Below, one piece after another: positions 36,480-44,680 of a stretch of 64,000 bases of DNA (the stretch's first letter is position 1; each line of letters opens with the position of its first letter). Below the pieces are notes generated by a model. The model searched no databases, was not told where the DNA came from, and worked only from the letters and a program-made list of their open reading frames with translations. A program made the translations under genes and the position numbers. The DNA is taken from assembly GCF_900130055.1 (NCBI RefSeq), contig NZ_FQXU01000005.1, positions 434,001 through 498,000 of the forward strand, read 5' to 3'. Source of the stretch: Clostridium intestinale DSM 6191. GTDB taxonomy: Bacteria > Bacillota > Clostridia > Clostridiales > Clostridiaceae.

Positions 36480-38156
36480 ATGAAAAATGAACAAATATTA
36501 TTAAAGAAACCTCTAGTAATTATATTTTTATCTGTTTTATTAGGAAGTGTTTTATATTATTTAGGATTTAATGTGTATAGCTTGATTTTAGTTGGGTTAT
36601 TTATTTCGAGTTTATATGTTTTTGGAGGAAGAAAAGAGATTTTACTTTTCTCATTTTTTATAGTAATGAGTTTAGGAATAAATCATTTATATTATAAAGT
36701 TCAAACTAAAGATATTAGTAATTTTAAGGTTAGGATAAGAGAAAGTTATTACAATGAATATCTAGCTACCTATAAGGGTAGAAAAATATATATTAAAGGA
36801 AGCAAGCTTAAGTTAGATAAGGGAAGAGAGTATGTTATAAATGGTTATTTTAAACCAGAAGTTGATAAAAATAAAGGAATAGTTGGTACCCTTGAAGGAA
36901 AATATGTTTATGGAGAAAAAGAAGATGTAGTAACTAAGTTATATGAATATAGAGAATATCTATATAACAGAATGAAGTCGGTTTTAAGCGAAGAAAATGC
37001 TGCTCTTGTTTCTGCAACCTCCTTTGGATATGTTGAAGGACTTACTTCGGAGCAAAAAGACTATATGAAGTATTATGGACTAATACACATAATTTCAGTA
37101 TCAGGCTTTCATATGGCACTTATATATAAGATTTTAAACAAGATCTTTGACTACAGAATAACTTTATTGATTTGTGTAGTTTATGCAGTTTTTACAGGAG
37201 CTTCAGCAGCGACTTTAAGATCTCTTTTTATGATTATTGTATTAAAGCTTGGAGAAGCATTATATAAGGAGTATGATGCCTTATCGGCTCTTTGCTTTTC
37301 AGGTATAATTCTTTGTTTAATAAGTCCCTATAATGCTTTGGATTTAGGATTTCAGTTATCATATTTAGCAACCTTAGGGATAATATTATTTAATAGTAAA
37401 TTAGATAGATTTTTTTATAAATTCCCTAAATATCTGAGAGAAGCAGTGGCTATAAGTATATCTCCGCAGATTTTAACTTATCCAATTTTAGGAGTAACTA
37501 TTGGATACTTTTCTTTAAATGTAGTAGTAAGTAATATAATATTGATGCCCTTCTTTACACTTATAGTTATACTTGGAAATCTTCTGCTTTTATTAAGTGT
37601 TTGGGATAAATTATTTATAATAACTTTAAAAGTTTGCGAATTCATAAGTGTAATAATAGATGGACTAATAAATCTATTAAACCATGTTTCTATTCCTCTT
37701 ATTCCATTAGAGAGAGAAGTGATGTTTTATTATATAATATGTTTTGGGAGTTTTATATTTGTTAAAAAAGGAATAAAGGCATTTAGAAAAATTCCTTTAG
37801 TTTTTTTTATTCCTGTTGCTATAAGTATTTACTCTCCTTTTCCAAAGATAGATATAGATAAAAATAAGGAAATAAGAGTAAGTTATAGAGGAGAAATTTC
37901 TAAATATATAGTTGAAGATAATAAGATAAAAGAAAAAGATGCATTAACTGGGATAAACAAAAGATACATAGATAAAATACCCTTAGCTAAAGGAGAAAGT
38001 TATATAATATTATCAAAAGGATTACTTGGAATAAAGACTCCATCTAAAGAAATATATTGCTTTTCAATAAATCAAAATAATCCTAACTATGATATAATAC
38101 AATTGAATAACAATGAGAGATTTTTAGTAGTTAAGAATAAAATTATAAGATTTTGA
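36480..38156 (+). CDS. comEC: ComEC/Rec2-family competence membrane protein lacking the hydrolase domain
   Basis: 558 residues. It has an N-terminal two-helix plus OB-like region (1-160) and the Competence membrane domain with the core motif LIHIISVSGFHMALIYKIL (about 200-218) and GASAATLRSLFMI. ComEC usually carries a C-terminal metallo-beta-lactamase-like domain and is 700-800 residues. Here the protein ends after about 130 residues that lack any HxHxDH motif. It may still form the DNA channel, or may serve another role. Its ribosome site lies inside the upstream terminator stem. holA follows after 21 bp. Confidence 0.88.
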   Translation: MKNEQILLKKPLVIIFLSVLLGSVLYYLGFNVYSLILVGLFISSLYVFGGRKEILLFSFFIVMSLGINHLYYKVQTKDISNFKVRIRESYYNEYLATYKGRKIYIKGSKLKLDKGREYVINGYFKPEVDKNKGIVGTLEGKYVYGEKEDVVTKLYEYREYLYNRMKSVLSEENAALVSATSFGYVEGLTSEQKDYMKYYGLIHIISVSGFHMALIYKILNKIFDYRITLLICVVYAVFTGASAATLRSLFMIIVLKLGEALYKEYDALSALCFSGIILCLISPYNALDLGFQLSYLATLGIILFNSKLDRFFYKFPKYLREAVAISISPQILTYPILGVTIGYFSLNVVVSNIILMPFFTLIVILGNLLLLLSVWDKLFIITLKVCEFISVIIDGLINLLNHVSIPLIPLEREVMFYYIICFGSFIFVKKGIKAFRKIPLVFFIPVAISIYSPFPKIDIDKNKEIRVSYRGEISKYIVEDNKIKEKDALTGINKRYIDKIPLAKGESYIILSKGLLGIKTPSKEIYCFSINQNNPNYDIIQLNNNERFLVVKNKIIRF

Positions 38157-38177
38157 TAGTTAAGGAGATATATAGAG

Positions 38178-39212
38178 TTGATAAAACTTCAAGAGTTAGA
38201 GAAACAGATAAAAGATGGCAAACTTAATAATTCTTATTTATTAGCTGGAACAGATGAAGCTTTAATGAAGAGTTTAATAGATAATATTACTGATAAAGTT
38301 CTTCCAAAGGATTTGAGAGATTTAAATTATATAAAACTAGATGGATTTAAAGTGAGTTATGAAGATATAGTTAATGCTTGTGAAACTCTGCCCTTTATGA
38401 GTGAAGTAAAGGTAGTTGTAATTTATAGAGCAAACTTCTTTAAAAGTCAGAAAGAGTTTTCTGAAAGTGAATTTAAAAAGGTATTAGATTACTACAACAA
38501 CACACCTTCTCACATAGTATTACTTTCTTATGTACTTTTAGATGATAAAAGAGATAAACCTCTTAAGCATAAAGGGATTTTAAATATAGATAAAAAAGCT
38601 ACTGTAGTACATATAGATAGACAAAAAGAAGATAGATTAATAAGGGAAGCTGAAAATATATTTAAAACTTATAATAAAGAAATAGGAAAAGTAGAACTTA
38701 GATATTTTATAAATAAAGTTGAGAAAAACTTTGAAATAATAAGAAATGAAATAGGGAAGTTAGTTAACTACACAGAAGGTAGAGAAATAAAAAGAGAAGA
38801 TATAGATGCACTTCTTCCTAGTAAAAGTGAAGAAGATATATTTGATTTAATAGACTTTATTTCAGATAAGAAACCTGAAAAAGCAATAGTTCTTATGAAT
38901 GACTTAGTTTTTAAAGGTGAGAACTTAAACAAACTACTTACACTTATAGAAGGTCAGTTTAAGAAATTATATGAAATCAAGTTTCAAGCAGAAAAAAACT
39001 TAAACCCGCAAGTTATTGCAGGGAACTTAAAGTTACATCCTTTTGTAGTTGAGAAACTAATAAAACAAGGAAAGAAGTTCTCTTTTAGACAACTTGAAGA
39101 TTGTATGAGACTTTGTGTTAATACAGAAAAAAGAATGAAGAGTTTATCTACAAATGTACTTACTGAGATGGAGTTTCTACTTATATCTACAGTTAGAACA
39201 TCATCAAGGTAG
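38178..39212 (+). CDS. holA: DNA polymerase III subunit delta
   Basis: 344 residues, clamp-loader delta with an AAA+-like fold without a nucleotide site. Recognisable parts are NSYLLAGTDEALMKSL near the N-terminus, LDGFKVSYEDIVNACETLPF, and the C-terminal collar with EDIFDLIDFISDKKPEKAI. It opens the beta clamp during replication. The start is TTG at 38178 with AAGGAGATAT upstream. The arrangement comEC-holA convergent with rpsT is the common one in Firmicutes. Confidence 0.94.
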   Translation: MIKLQELEKQIKDGKLNNSYLLAGTDEALMKSLIDNITDKVLPKDLRDLNYIKLDGFKVSYEDIVNACETLPFMSEVKVVVIYRANFFKSQKEFSESEFKKVLDYYNNTPSHIVLLSYVLLDDKRDKPLKHKGILNIDKKATVVHIDRQKEDRLIREAENIFKTYNKEIGKVELRYFINKVEKNFEIIRNEIGKLVNYTEGREIKREDIDALLPSKSEEDIFDLIDFISDKKPEKAIVLMNDLVFKGENLNKLLTLIEGQFKKLYEIKFQAEKNLNPQVIAGNLKLHPFVVEKLIKQGKKFSFRQLEDCMRLCVNTEKRMKSLSTNVLTEMEFLLISTVRTSSR

Positions 39213-39220
39213 TAGTTTAT

Positions 39221-39252
39221 AGTTGTCATTACTAGTTAATGGCAACTTTTTT
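39221..39252 (+). terminator. Terminator of comEC-holA
   Basis: AGTTGTCATT (39221-39230) pairs with AATGGCAACT (39238-39247), ten pairs with one G-T, followed by six T's. Confidence 0.88.
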
Positions 39253-39253
39253 A

Positions 39254-39474
39254 ACTCTACCATGTAGATTTAGAGTTTCTCAAACTTAGTTAAAGTTCTT
39301 CTAAGTTTATACAAGTAGTGTGACTTTCTGCAATCTTTAATAGAGTTTTTAGAAAGTTATACAGACTTTAACAGAGTTTAGTTAAAGTTTGTAAGAGTTT
39401 TAACAAGTTGTAGATTTAACTTACTGAGTTTGTCAAAGTAACTTGATACTTTAACAAAAAAGCTTCATAAAAGT
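39254..39474. repeat. Gene-free region of degenerate AACTTAGTTAAAGTTTG-like repeats
   Basis: No gene is seen. The 220 bp consist of variants of AAACTTAGTTAAAGTT, GACTTTAACAGAGTTT and AGTTAAAGTTTG. On the minus strand they read AACTCTGTTAAAGTCTGT, close to the AACTCTGTTAAAC and GTCTGTTAAAC strings at 530-580. Origin and role are unknown. Confidence 0.45.
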
Positions 39475-39506
39475 AAATTAACCGACCCAAACTAATTGGA
39501 TCGGTT
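39475..39506 (-). terminator. Terminator of rpsT
   Basis: AACCGACCCAA (39480-39490) pairs with TTGGATCGGTT (39496-39506). On the minus strand it is followed by a short T-rich run. Confidence 0.75.
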
Positions 39507-39513
39507 TATAAAA

Positions 39514-39777
39514 TTAAGCCATAGCGTTTAATTTTGCAGCTAATCTTGATTTTTTTCTAGCAGCCATGTTTTTATGTACTACTCCTTTTGAAGTAGCCAT
39601 ATCTAAAGCTTTAACTGCACCAGCAAAAGTAACTTTTGCTTCATCAGCGTTGCTAGCAGCAACAGCAACTTCGAATTTCTTTATAGCTGTTTTTAAAGCT
39701 GATTTAATCATTCTATTTCTTAAAGTTTTAGTTTCAGCAACTTTAATTCTCTTTTGAGCTGATTTAATGTTTGCCAT
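39514..39777 (-). CDS. rpsT: 30S ribosomal protein S20
   Basis: 87 residues, the normal size, starting [21 protein letters not shown] and ending in a lysine-rich [16 protein letters not shown]. It binds 16S rRNA in the small subunit. It is monocistronic and convergent with holA. A very good SigA promoter lies 80 bp upstream, and the leader between can form hairpins, so translational autoregulation is possible. Confidence 0.98.
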   Translation of the reverse strand: MANIKSAQKRIKVAETKTLRNRMIKSALKTAIKKFEVAVAASNADEAKVTFAGAVKALDMATSKGVVHKNMAARKKSRLAAKLNAMA

Positions 39778-39859
39778 TCCTTTTCACCCCCTTCATTTTA
39801 TTAGGGCCTCAGCACAGTTTTGGGGAAATCTGCGTTCGAGTTCACATTCAACAAACCAT

Positions 39860-39888
39860 ATTATAGCATTGAATATTTTTTTATTCAA
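39860..39888 (-). promoter_or_regulatory. SigA-type promoter of rpsT
   Basis: On the minus strand: TTGAAT (39888-39883), 17 bp, TATAAT (39865-39860). The leader of about 75 nt contains GCAGATTT-CCCC-AAAACTG and a CCC stretch that could pair with the GGGGGTG ribosome site. Confidence 0.75.
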
Positions 39889-39991
39889 GAAAAAAATTAA
39901 AATGCCACTAAAAATTATATGTAATATGAAATAATTTATCAATATATTGGGAAAATATAATATTACAATATATTTCTAGGAGGGTGTTTTA

Positions 39992-40972
39992 ATGTTTAAT
40001 GTACGTACGGATTTAGCTATTGAAGCTAGAGAGATTTATGCTAAAGAACATAAAAATAAAAGTGAAATAGATGGAGTAATAGTAAAGGAAGAAAATAAAA
40101 ATAGAGTTAAGGTTACTAAGGTTGAGGTAACTAGTGAATCAGGAGCACAAAAAATAGGTAAACCAGTAGGTAACTATATAACAATAGATATGCCAGAGCT
40201 TACAAGTTATGACGGTGAAGTGATAGATGATATTTCAGAAGTGTTAGCAGATAACATCTCTGAGTTAGTAGATACTTCTAAAACCAGTAGCACCTTAGTA
40301 GTAGGACTAGGAAACTGGAATGTTACTCCAGACTCTTTAGGACCTAAAGTTGCAGAAAAAATAATGATAACCAGACATTTAAAAACTATGATGCCTGACT
40401 CTATAGATGATGCGGTAAGATCAGTTTGTGCTATAGCTCCAGGAGTTTTAGGGACAACAGGAATTGAGACTGGTGAAATAATTAAATCCTTAGTAGATAA
40501 GATAAAACCATCTTTAGTTATTTGTATAGATGCATTAGCTTCTAGAAGACTTGAGAGGGTAAATAGAACTATACAACTTGGAGATACAGGAATCGCTCCA
40601 GGTGCTGGAGTTGGTAATCATAGAATGCAGATAAATAAAGAAAACTTAGGAGTGCCAGTTTTAGCTATAGGAGTACCTACAGTTGTTGATGCAGCAACTA
40701 TAGCTAATGATACTATAGACTTACTTCTTGATGAAATGATAGAAAACTCCGATAAAGGTGGAGAGTTTTATAGTATGCTTAAAACTATAGATAAAAAAGA
40801 AAAAAGCAAACTTATTAAAGAGGTTTTGAATCCATATGTAGGAAGTTTGATGGTTACACCTAAAGATGTTGATACTATTATAGAAGCGGTGTCTAGAATA
40901 ATATCAAATGGAATAAACTTAGCACTTCAACCAGACTTAGAAATTGAAGATATAAACAAGTTTATGAATTAA
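39992..40972 (+). CDS. gpr: GPR spore endopeptidase
   Basis: 326 residues. This germination protease degrades small acid-soluble spore proteins. It is made as a zymogen. The N-terminus NVRTDLAIEAREIY contains the TDLAIE autoprocessing site, so the propeptide here is only about 10 residues. The core motifs VGLGNWNVTPDSLGPKV and PGVLGTTGIETGEII are conserved. Expected to be made in the forespore. It begins behind GGAGGGTG. spoIIP follows after about 110 bp. Confidence 0.96.
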   Translation: MFNVRTDLAIEAREIYAKEHKNKSEIDGVIVKEENKNRVKVTKVEVTSESGAQKIGKPVGNYITIDMPELTSYDGEVIDDISEVLADNISELVDTSKTSSTLVVGLGNWNVTPDSLGPKVAEKIMITRHLKTMMPDSIDDAVRSVCAIAPGVLGTTGIETGEIIKSLVDKIKPSLVICIDALASRRLERVNRTIQLGDTGIAPGAGVGNHRMQINKENLGVPVLAIGVPTVVDAATIANDTIDLLLDEMIENSDKGGEFYSMLKTIDKKEKSKLIKEVLNPYVGSLMVTPKDVDTIIEAVSRIISNGINLALQPDLEIEDINKFMN

Positions 40973-41080
40973 TACAATATTTAATATATAAATAAATAGT
41001 AAAGTAATAAAAAATTAATAATAATTATGTAAATTCTCCCATATAAATTTATAGAGATAAAATTTAAGGGGGAATTTACT

Positions 41081-42136
41081 TTGATATATAGAAAATTTGC
41101 TAATAAAAAAGGTAATAATATAGATATAAAAAAAATAGTATTAATTTTTTTGGCGGGAATTTTTTTAATTAGATTTGGATATGTTGCTCTTTCTACAAAG
41201 AAAGATAACTCTAAAGCATACATTTCATTACTTAATAAAGGATTACCCTATGCAGAGGCTGTTAATTCTACTGAGGAGACAAACAATCTTTCTATAAAAG
41301 ATATAATTATAGAAACTGTGGGACTAAATAAACTAAGTGTATATAGTTTAATAAAATCTGAAGTTCCTTATTTTAATAATATCTCTACTGAATCAATAAA
41401 TCACGAAGATAATTCTATAGCAACTCTAAATCCTTTTGAATTAGATAATAATAGCCTTATAAAGTATACACCTGAGCAAGCTCCAGATCCGAATGCTGTT
41501 GCATCAAAAGCTTATGAACCTAGTTTGAAACAAACTTTAGATATAAACAAACCAAGAGTATTAATTTATCACTCTCATACTATGGAATACTATAATCCTG
41601 CCACTAAGGAAACTGCAAATGAAAATGATAGTGTAGTTGGAGTGGGAAATGCTTTAGCAAAGGAATTAGAACAAAACTATGGAATAGCAACATTACATGA
41701 TAAAACTAATCACTCTGTATCCTATGATGACAGCTATAAAAGATCAGGTGAAACTTTACAAAAGTATTTAAATCAGTATAAAAGCTTTGATATAATCATA
41801 GATCTTCATAGAGATGCGGTAAATGACAAGGTACTCACAGCAAATATAAATGGAGAAGAGCTTGCACCAATAATGTTTGTAACAGCAAAAAATAATCCTC
41901 ATTATGCAGAAAATCAAGCTTTAACTGATAAACTAAATGGGTTATCAAGAAATCTATTTCCTGGACTTAGTAGAGGTATAACGACTTATACAAGAGGTAA
42001 AGACTCTTTTAACCAAAGCAAAAATCCTAATGTTATCTTAATAGAAGTTGGATTTAATACTAATACAAACACTCAGGCTCAAGCCAGTGCAAAATATATA
42101 GCTAGACTAATAGCAGAAGCCCTAAAGAAAAACTAG
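41081..42136 (+). CDS. spoIIP: Stage II sporulation protein P
   Basis: 351 residues. A short cytoplasmic N-terminus is followed by one membrane helix (about residues 18-40), a linker and a C-terminal amidase/endopeptidase domain with VLIYHSHTMEYYNP, DIIIDLHRDAV and LIEVGFNTNTNTQAQA. It remodels peptidoglycan during engulfment together with SpoIID and SpoIIM. It starts with TTG at 41081, preceded by AAGGGGGAA. The gpr-spoIIP order is conserved in Firmicutes. Confidence 0.96.
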   Translation: MIYRKFANKKGNNIDIKKIVLIFLAGIFLIRFGYVALSTKKDNSKAYISLLNKGLPYAEAVNSTEETNNLSIKDIIIETVGLNKLSVYSLIKSEVPYFNNISTESINHEDNSIATLNPFELDNNSLIKYTPEQAPDPNAVASKAYEPSLKQTLDINKPRVLIYHSHTMEYYNPATKETANENDSVVGVGNALAKELEQNYGIATLHDKTNHSVSYDDSYKRSGETLQKYLNQYKSFDIIIDLHRDAVNDKVLTANINGEELAPIMFVTAKNNPHYAENQALTDKLNGLSRNLFPGLSRGITTYTRGKDSFNQSKNPNVILIEVGFNTNTNTQAQASAKYIARLIAEALKKN

Positions 42137-42159
42137 AAGTATAAAATTGGAAAAAATGA

Positions 42160-42198
42160 GCATCCTTATAGATAATATACCTAGGGGGTGCCTTTTTT
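42160..42198 (+). terminator. Hairpin after spoIIP that contains the ribosome site of the next gene
   Basis: GCATCCTT (42160-42167) pairs with GGGGGTGC (42184-42191), with several G-T pairs, followed by six T's (42193-42198). The GGGGGTG in the 3' arm is also the only ribosome site for the TTG at 42197, so terminator, ribosome site and start codon overlap. Confidence 0.6.
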
Positions 42199-42535
42199 GA
42201 AAAAATTAAAAATTTTAATACCTTTAGTAGTTTTTTTAGTTGTTACTTTTACAGGGGTAGTTAAGATAAATATGATTAATACTAAAGCGCTAAGTGAAAG
42301 AACAACTGAAACTCAAGGGATGGATTTACAAAAAATAAAAGACGAGTTTGGAGAAGAGTTTTCTAGCTTTATTGTAGATAGCTCAAACATTAAAATACAT
42401 CAAAGAAATAATAATAAATATTTACTTGAAGTTAATGGAGATGACTATGAAGTTAGTGGAATCTTTAAGATTTTTAACAAAGTACAGAATTCAATTGAGT
42501 ACTTAAACAATCAAATAAGAAACTTATTTATGTAG
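42197..42535 (+). CDS. Hypothetical membrane-anchored protein after spoIIP
   Basis: About 112 residues, family not recognised. A basic start (KKLKILIPLVVFLVVTFTG) is an uncleaved signal anchor or one membrane helix. The rest is an outside domain with NKYLLEVNGDDYEVSG and ends in a hydrophobic LNNQIRNLFM. I start it at TTG 42197; the GTG at 42188 is part of the ribosome site GGGGGTG. It lies between spoIIP and lepA, so a sporulation role is possible but not shown. Confidence 0.7.
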   Translation: MKKLKILIPLVVFLVVTFTGVVKINMINTKALSERTTETQGMDLQKIKDEFGEEFSSFIVDSSNIKIHQRNNNKYLLEVNGDDYEVSGIFKIFNKVQNSIEYLNNQIRNLFM

Positions 42536-42613
42536 AAGTTTATTCAAGCTTCATTAAGATTCTTAAAAAAGCTTAGAAGAAACTTAAGAGCATAGCAACA
42601 TTGGCAAATTTTA

Positions 42614-42644
42614 TTGACAGTTTGAAGGTTGTTTGTGTTATAAT
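42614..42644 (+). promoter_or_regulatory. Candidate promoter of lepA
   Basis: A perfect TTGACA (42614-42619) and a perfect TATAAT (42639-42644), but 19 bp apart, longer than optimal. It gives a leader of about 90 nt. Confidence 0.5.
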
Positions 42645-42689
42645 TTATCAGAACCTAAATTAAGTTCTATTTATGATTTATTTTTACAC

Positions 42690-42742
42690 GGGGGTGAGTA
42701 CTATTCTGAGAATTTTAATTCTCAAGAATAGATGATGATATG
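42690..42742 (+). promoter_or_regulatory. Hairpin between Shine-Dalgarno and ATG of lepA
   Basis: GGGGGTGAG (42690-42698) is 41 nt from the ATG at 42740. CTATTCT (42701-42707) pairs with AGAATAG (42725-42731), and GAGAAT (42708-42713) with ATTCTC (42718-42723): 13 pairs with one bulged A and loop TTTA. Folded, the spacing is about 10 nt. Two ATGs at 42732 and 42735 are out of frame and stop at once. Confidence 0.7.
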
Positions 42743-44545
42743 AATAAGAATAGAAGGCAGTACATTAGAAACTTTTCAATAGTTGCACATATAGACCACG
42801 GTAAGTCTACACTTGCAGACAGACTCTTAGAGCAAACCGGAACCTTGACTCAAAGAGAGATGGAAGAGCAAGTTTTAGATAACATGGAACTTGAGAAAGA
42901 AAGAGGAATAACAATAAAATCTCAAGCAGCTAGATTAATTTACAAAAGAGACAATGGCGAAGAATATATTTTAAATTTAATAGATACTCCAGGGCATGTA
43001 GACTTTAACTACGAGGTATCTAGAAGTTTAGCAGCTTGTGAAGGTGCTATTTTAGTTGTAGATGCTACTCAAGGAATACAAGCTCAAACTTTAGCAAACT
43101 GTTATTTAGCATTAGATAATAACCTAGAGATAGTTCCAGTAATAAATAAGGTAGATCTTCCGAGTGCTAGACCAGAGGAGATAAAAACAGAGATTGAAGA
43201 TATAATAGGTATAGAAGCTCATGATGCACCTTTGATTTCTGCAAAAACAGGATTAAACATAAAAGATGTTTTAGAAGCTGTAGTTGAGAAAGTACCTGCT
43301 CCAGAAGGAGATGAAGAAGCACCTTTAAGAGCACTTATATTTGATTCATATTATGATAGTTACAAAGGTGTTGTTTCGTACGTAAGAGTAAAAGACGGTA
43401 TAGTTAAACCAGGAACTGAAATAAAATTAATGTCTACAAACAAGGTTTATGAAGTAACTGAGGTTGGAGTATTTACACCAGCATTTTTACCTATAGATCA
43501 ATTAAGCGCTGGAGATGTTGGATACATAACAGCATCTATAAAGAATGTTAGAGATGCTAGAGTTGGTGATACCATAACAGAAAAAGGAAGAGAAACTAAA
43601 GAAGCTCTTGCAGGTTATAAACCAGCAGTTCCTATGGTTTTCTCAGGTATATATCCTGTAGATGGTGCAAAGTATGGTGAACTTAGAGAAGCTTTAGAAA
43701 AGTTGCAGATAAATGATGCTGCATTAAACTTTGAACCTGAAACTTCTATAGCATTAGGTTTTGGATTTAGATGTGGCTTCCTTGGATTATTACATATGGA
43801 GATAATTCAAGAAAGAATAGAAAGAGAGTTTAACTTAGATATCATAACTACAGCTCCATCAGTTATATATAAGGTTTATAAAACAGATGGAACAATGATA
43901 GAGTTGACAAACCCTACTAATCTTCCACCAATGACTGAGATAGATTATATGGAAGAGCCTATGGTTAAGGCATCTATAATAACTCCAACAGACTATACAG
44001 GAGCAGTTATGGAGCTTTGCCAAGAGAAGAGGGGAAGCTTTATAGATATGGAGTATCTTGAAGCTACTAGAGTAGTTATTCATTATGATATTCCACTAAA
44101 TGAAATTGTTTATGACTTCTTTGATACTTTAAAATCAAGAACTAAAGGATATGCATCTTTAGACTACGAGTTAACTGGATATATACAAACTGAGTTAGTT
44201 AAGTTAGACATACTTCTAAATGGAGAGTCAGTAGATGCACTTTCAATGATAGTACCTAAGGAAAGATCATATGCTAGAGGAAAAGCTATAACAGAGAAAC
44301 TTAAAGAAATAATACCAAGACAGATGTTTGAGATACCTATACAGGCATCAGTAGGTTCTAAAATCATAGCAAGAGAAACTGTTAAAGCTATGAGGAAAGA
44401 TGTATTAGCTAAATGTTATGGTGGAGATATATCAAGAAAGAAGAAACTTTTAGAAAAGCAAAAAGAAGGAAAGAAGAGAATGAGACAGGTTGGATCTGTA
44501 GAAGTTCCACAAGAAGCATTTATGGCAGTTTTAAAAGTAGATTAG
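42740..44545 (+). CDS. lepA: Elongation factor 4 (back-translocating GTPase)
   Basis: 601 residues, normal length. GTPase motifs are [10 protein letters not shown] (G1), DTPGHVDF (G3) and NKVDLP (G4). Domains II, III, V-like and the unique LepA C-terminal domain ([20 protein letters not shown]) follow. It acts on stalled ribosomes. The ATG at 42740 is set by [19 protein letters not shown]. The unusual leader has a hairpin between ribosome site and start codon. hemW follows, as in most Firmicutes. Confidence 0.97.
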   Translation: MNKNRRQYIRNFSIVAHIDHGKSTLADRLLEQTGTLTQREMEEQVLDNMELEKERGITIKSQAARLIYKRDNGEEYILNLIDTPGHVDFNYEVSRSLAACEGAILVVDATQGIQAQTLANCYLALDNNLEIVPVINKVDLPSARPEEIKTEIEDIIGIEAHDAPLISAKTGLNIKDVLEAVVEKVPAPEGDEEAPLRALIFDSYYDSYKGVVSYVRVKDGIVKPGTEIKLMSTNKVYEVTEVGVFTPAFLPIDQLSAGDVGYITASIKNVRDARVGDTITEKGRETKEALAGYKPAVPMVFSGIYPVDGAKYGELREALEKLQINDAALNFEPETSIALGFGFRCGFLGLLHMEIIQERIEREFNLDIITTAPSVIYKVYKTDGTMIELTNPTNLPPMTEIDYMEEPMVKASIITPTDYTGAVMELCQEKRGSFIDMEYLEATRVVIHYDIPLNEIVYDFFDTLKSRTKGYASLDYELTGYIQTELVKLDILLNGESVDALSMIVPKERSYARGKAITEKLKEIIPRQMFEIPIQASVGSKIIARETVKAMRKDVLAKCYGGDISRKKKLLEKQKEGKKRMRQVGSVEVPQEAFMAVLKVD

Positions 44546-44548
44546 TTA

Positions 44549-44586
44549 ATAAAGGGGATTGCAATTTAAATTGTGATGCCCTTTAT
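44549..44586 (+). terminator. Hairpin after lepA
   Basis: ATAAAGGG (44549-44556) pairs with CCCTTTAT (44579-44586). Inside, CAATTTAAATTG forms a second palindrome. The T-run is weak, so it may be only a partial terminator before hemW. Confidence 0.55.
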
Positions 44587-44587
44587 T

Positions 44588-44664
44588 TAGTTGAGAATTG
44601 TTAGTTTATAGTGATGTATAAAGTTATTATTAACTTTCAATTCTCAAATTTCCACTCTCAACTA
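44588..44664 (+). promoter_or_regulatory. hemW leader with two competing stems
   Basis: TTGAGAATTG (44591-44600) can pair with CAATTCTCAA (44638-44647). The overlapping TAGTTGAG (44588-44595) can instead pair with CTCAACTA (44657-44664), which ends 6 nt before the GGAGGA ribosome site. The two folds exclude each other. Confidence 0.4.
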
Positions 44665-44680
44665 ATTAAAGGAGGATTTT

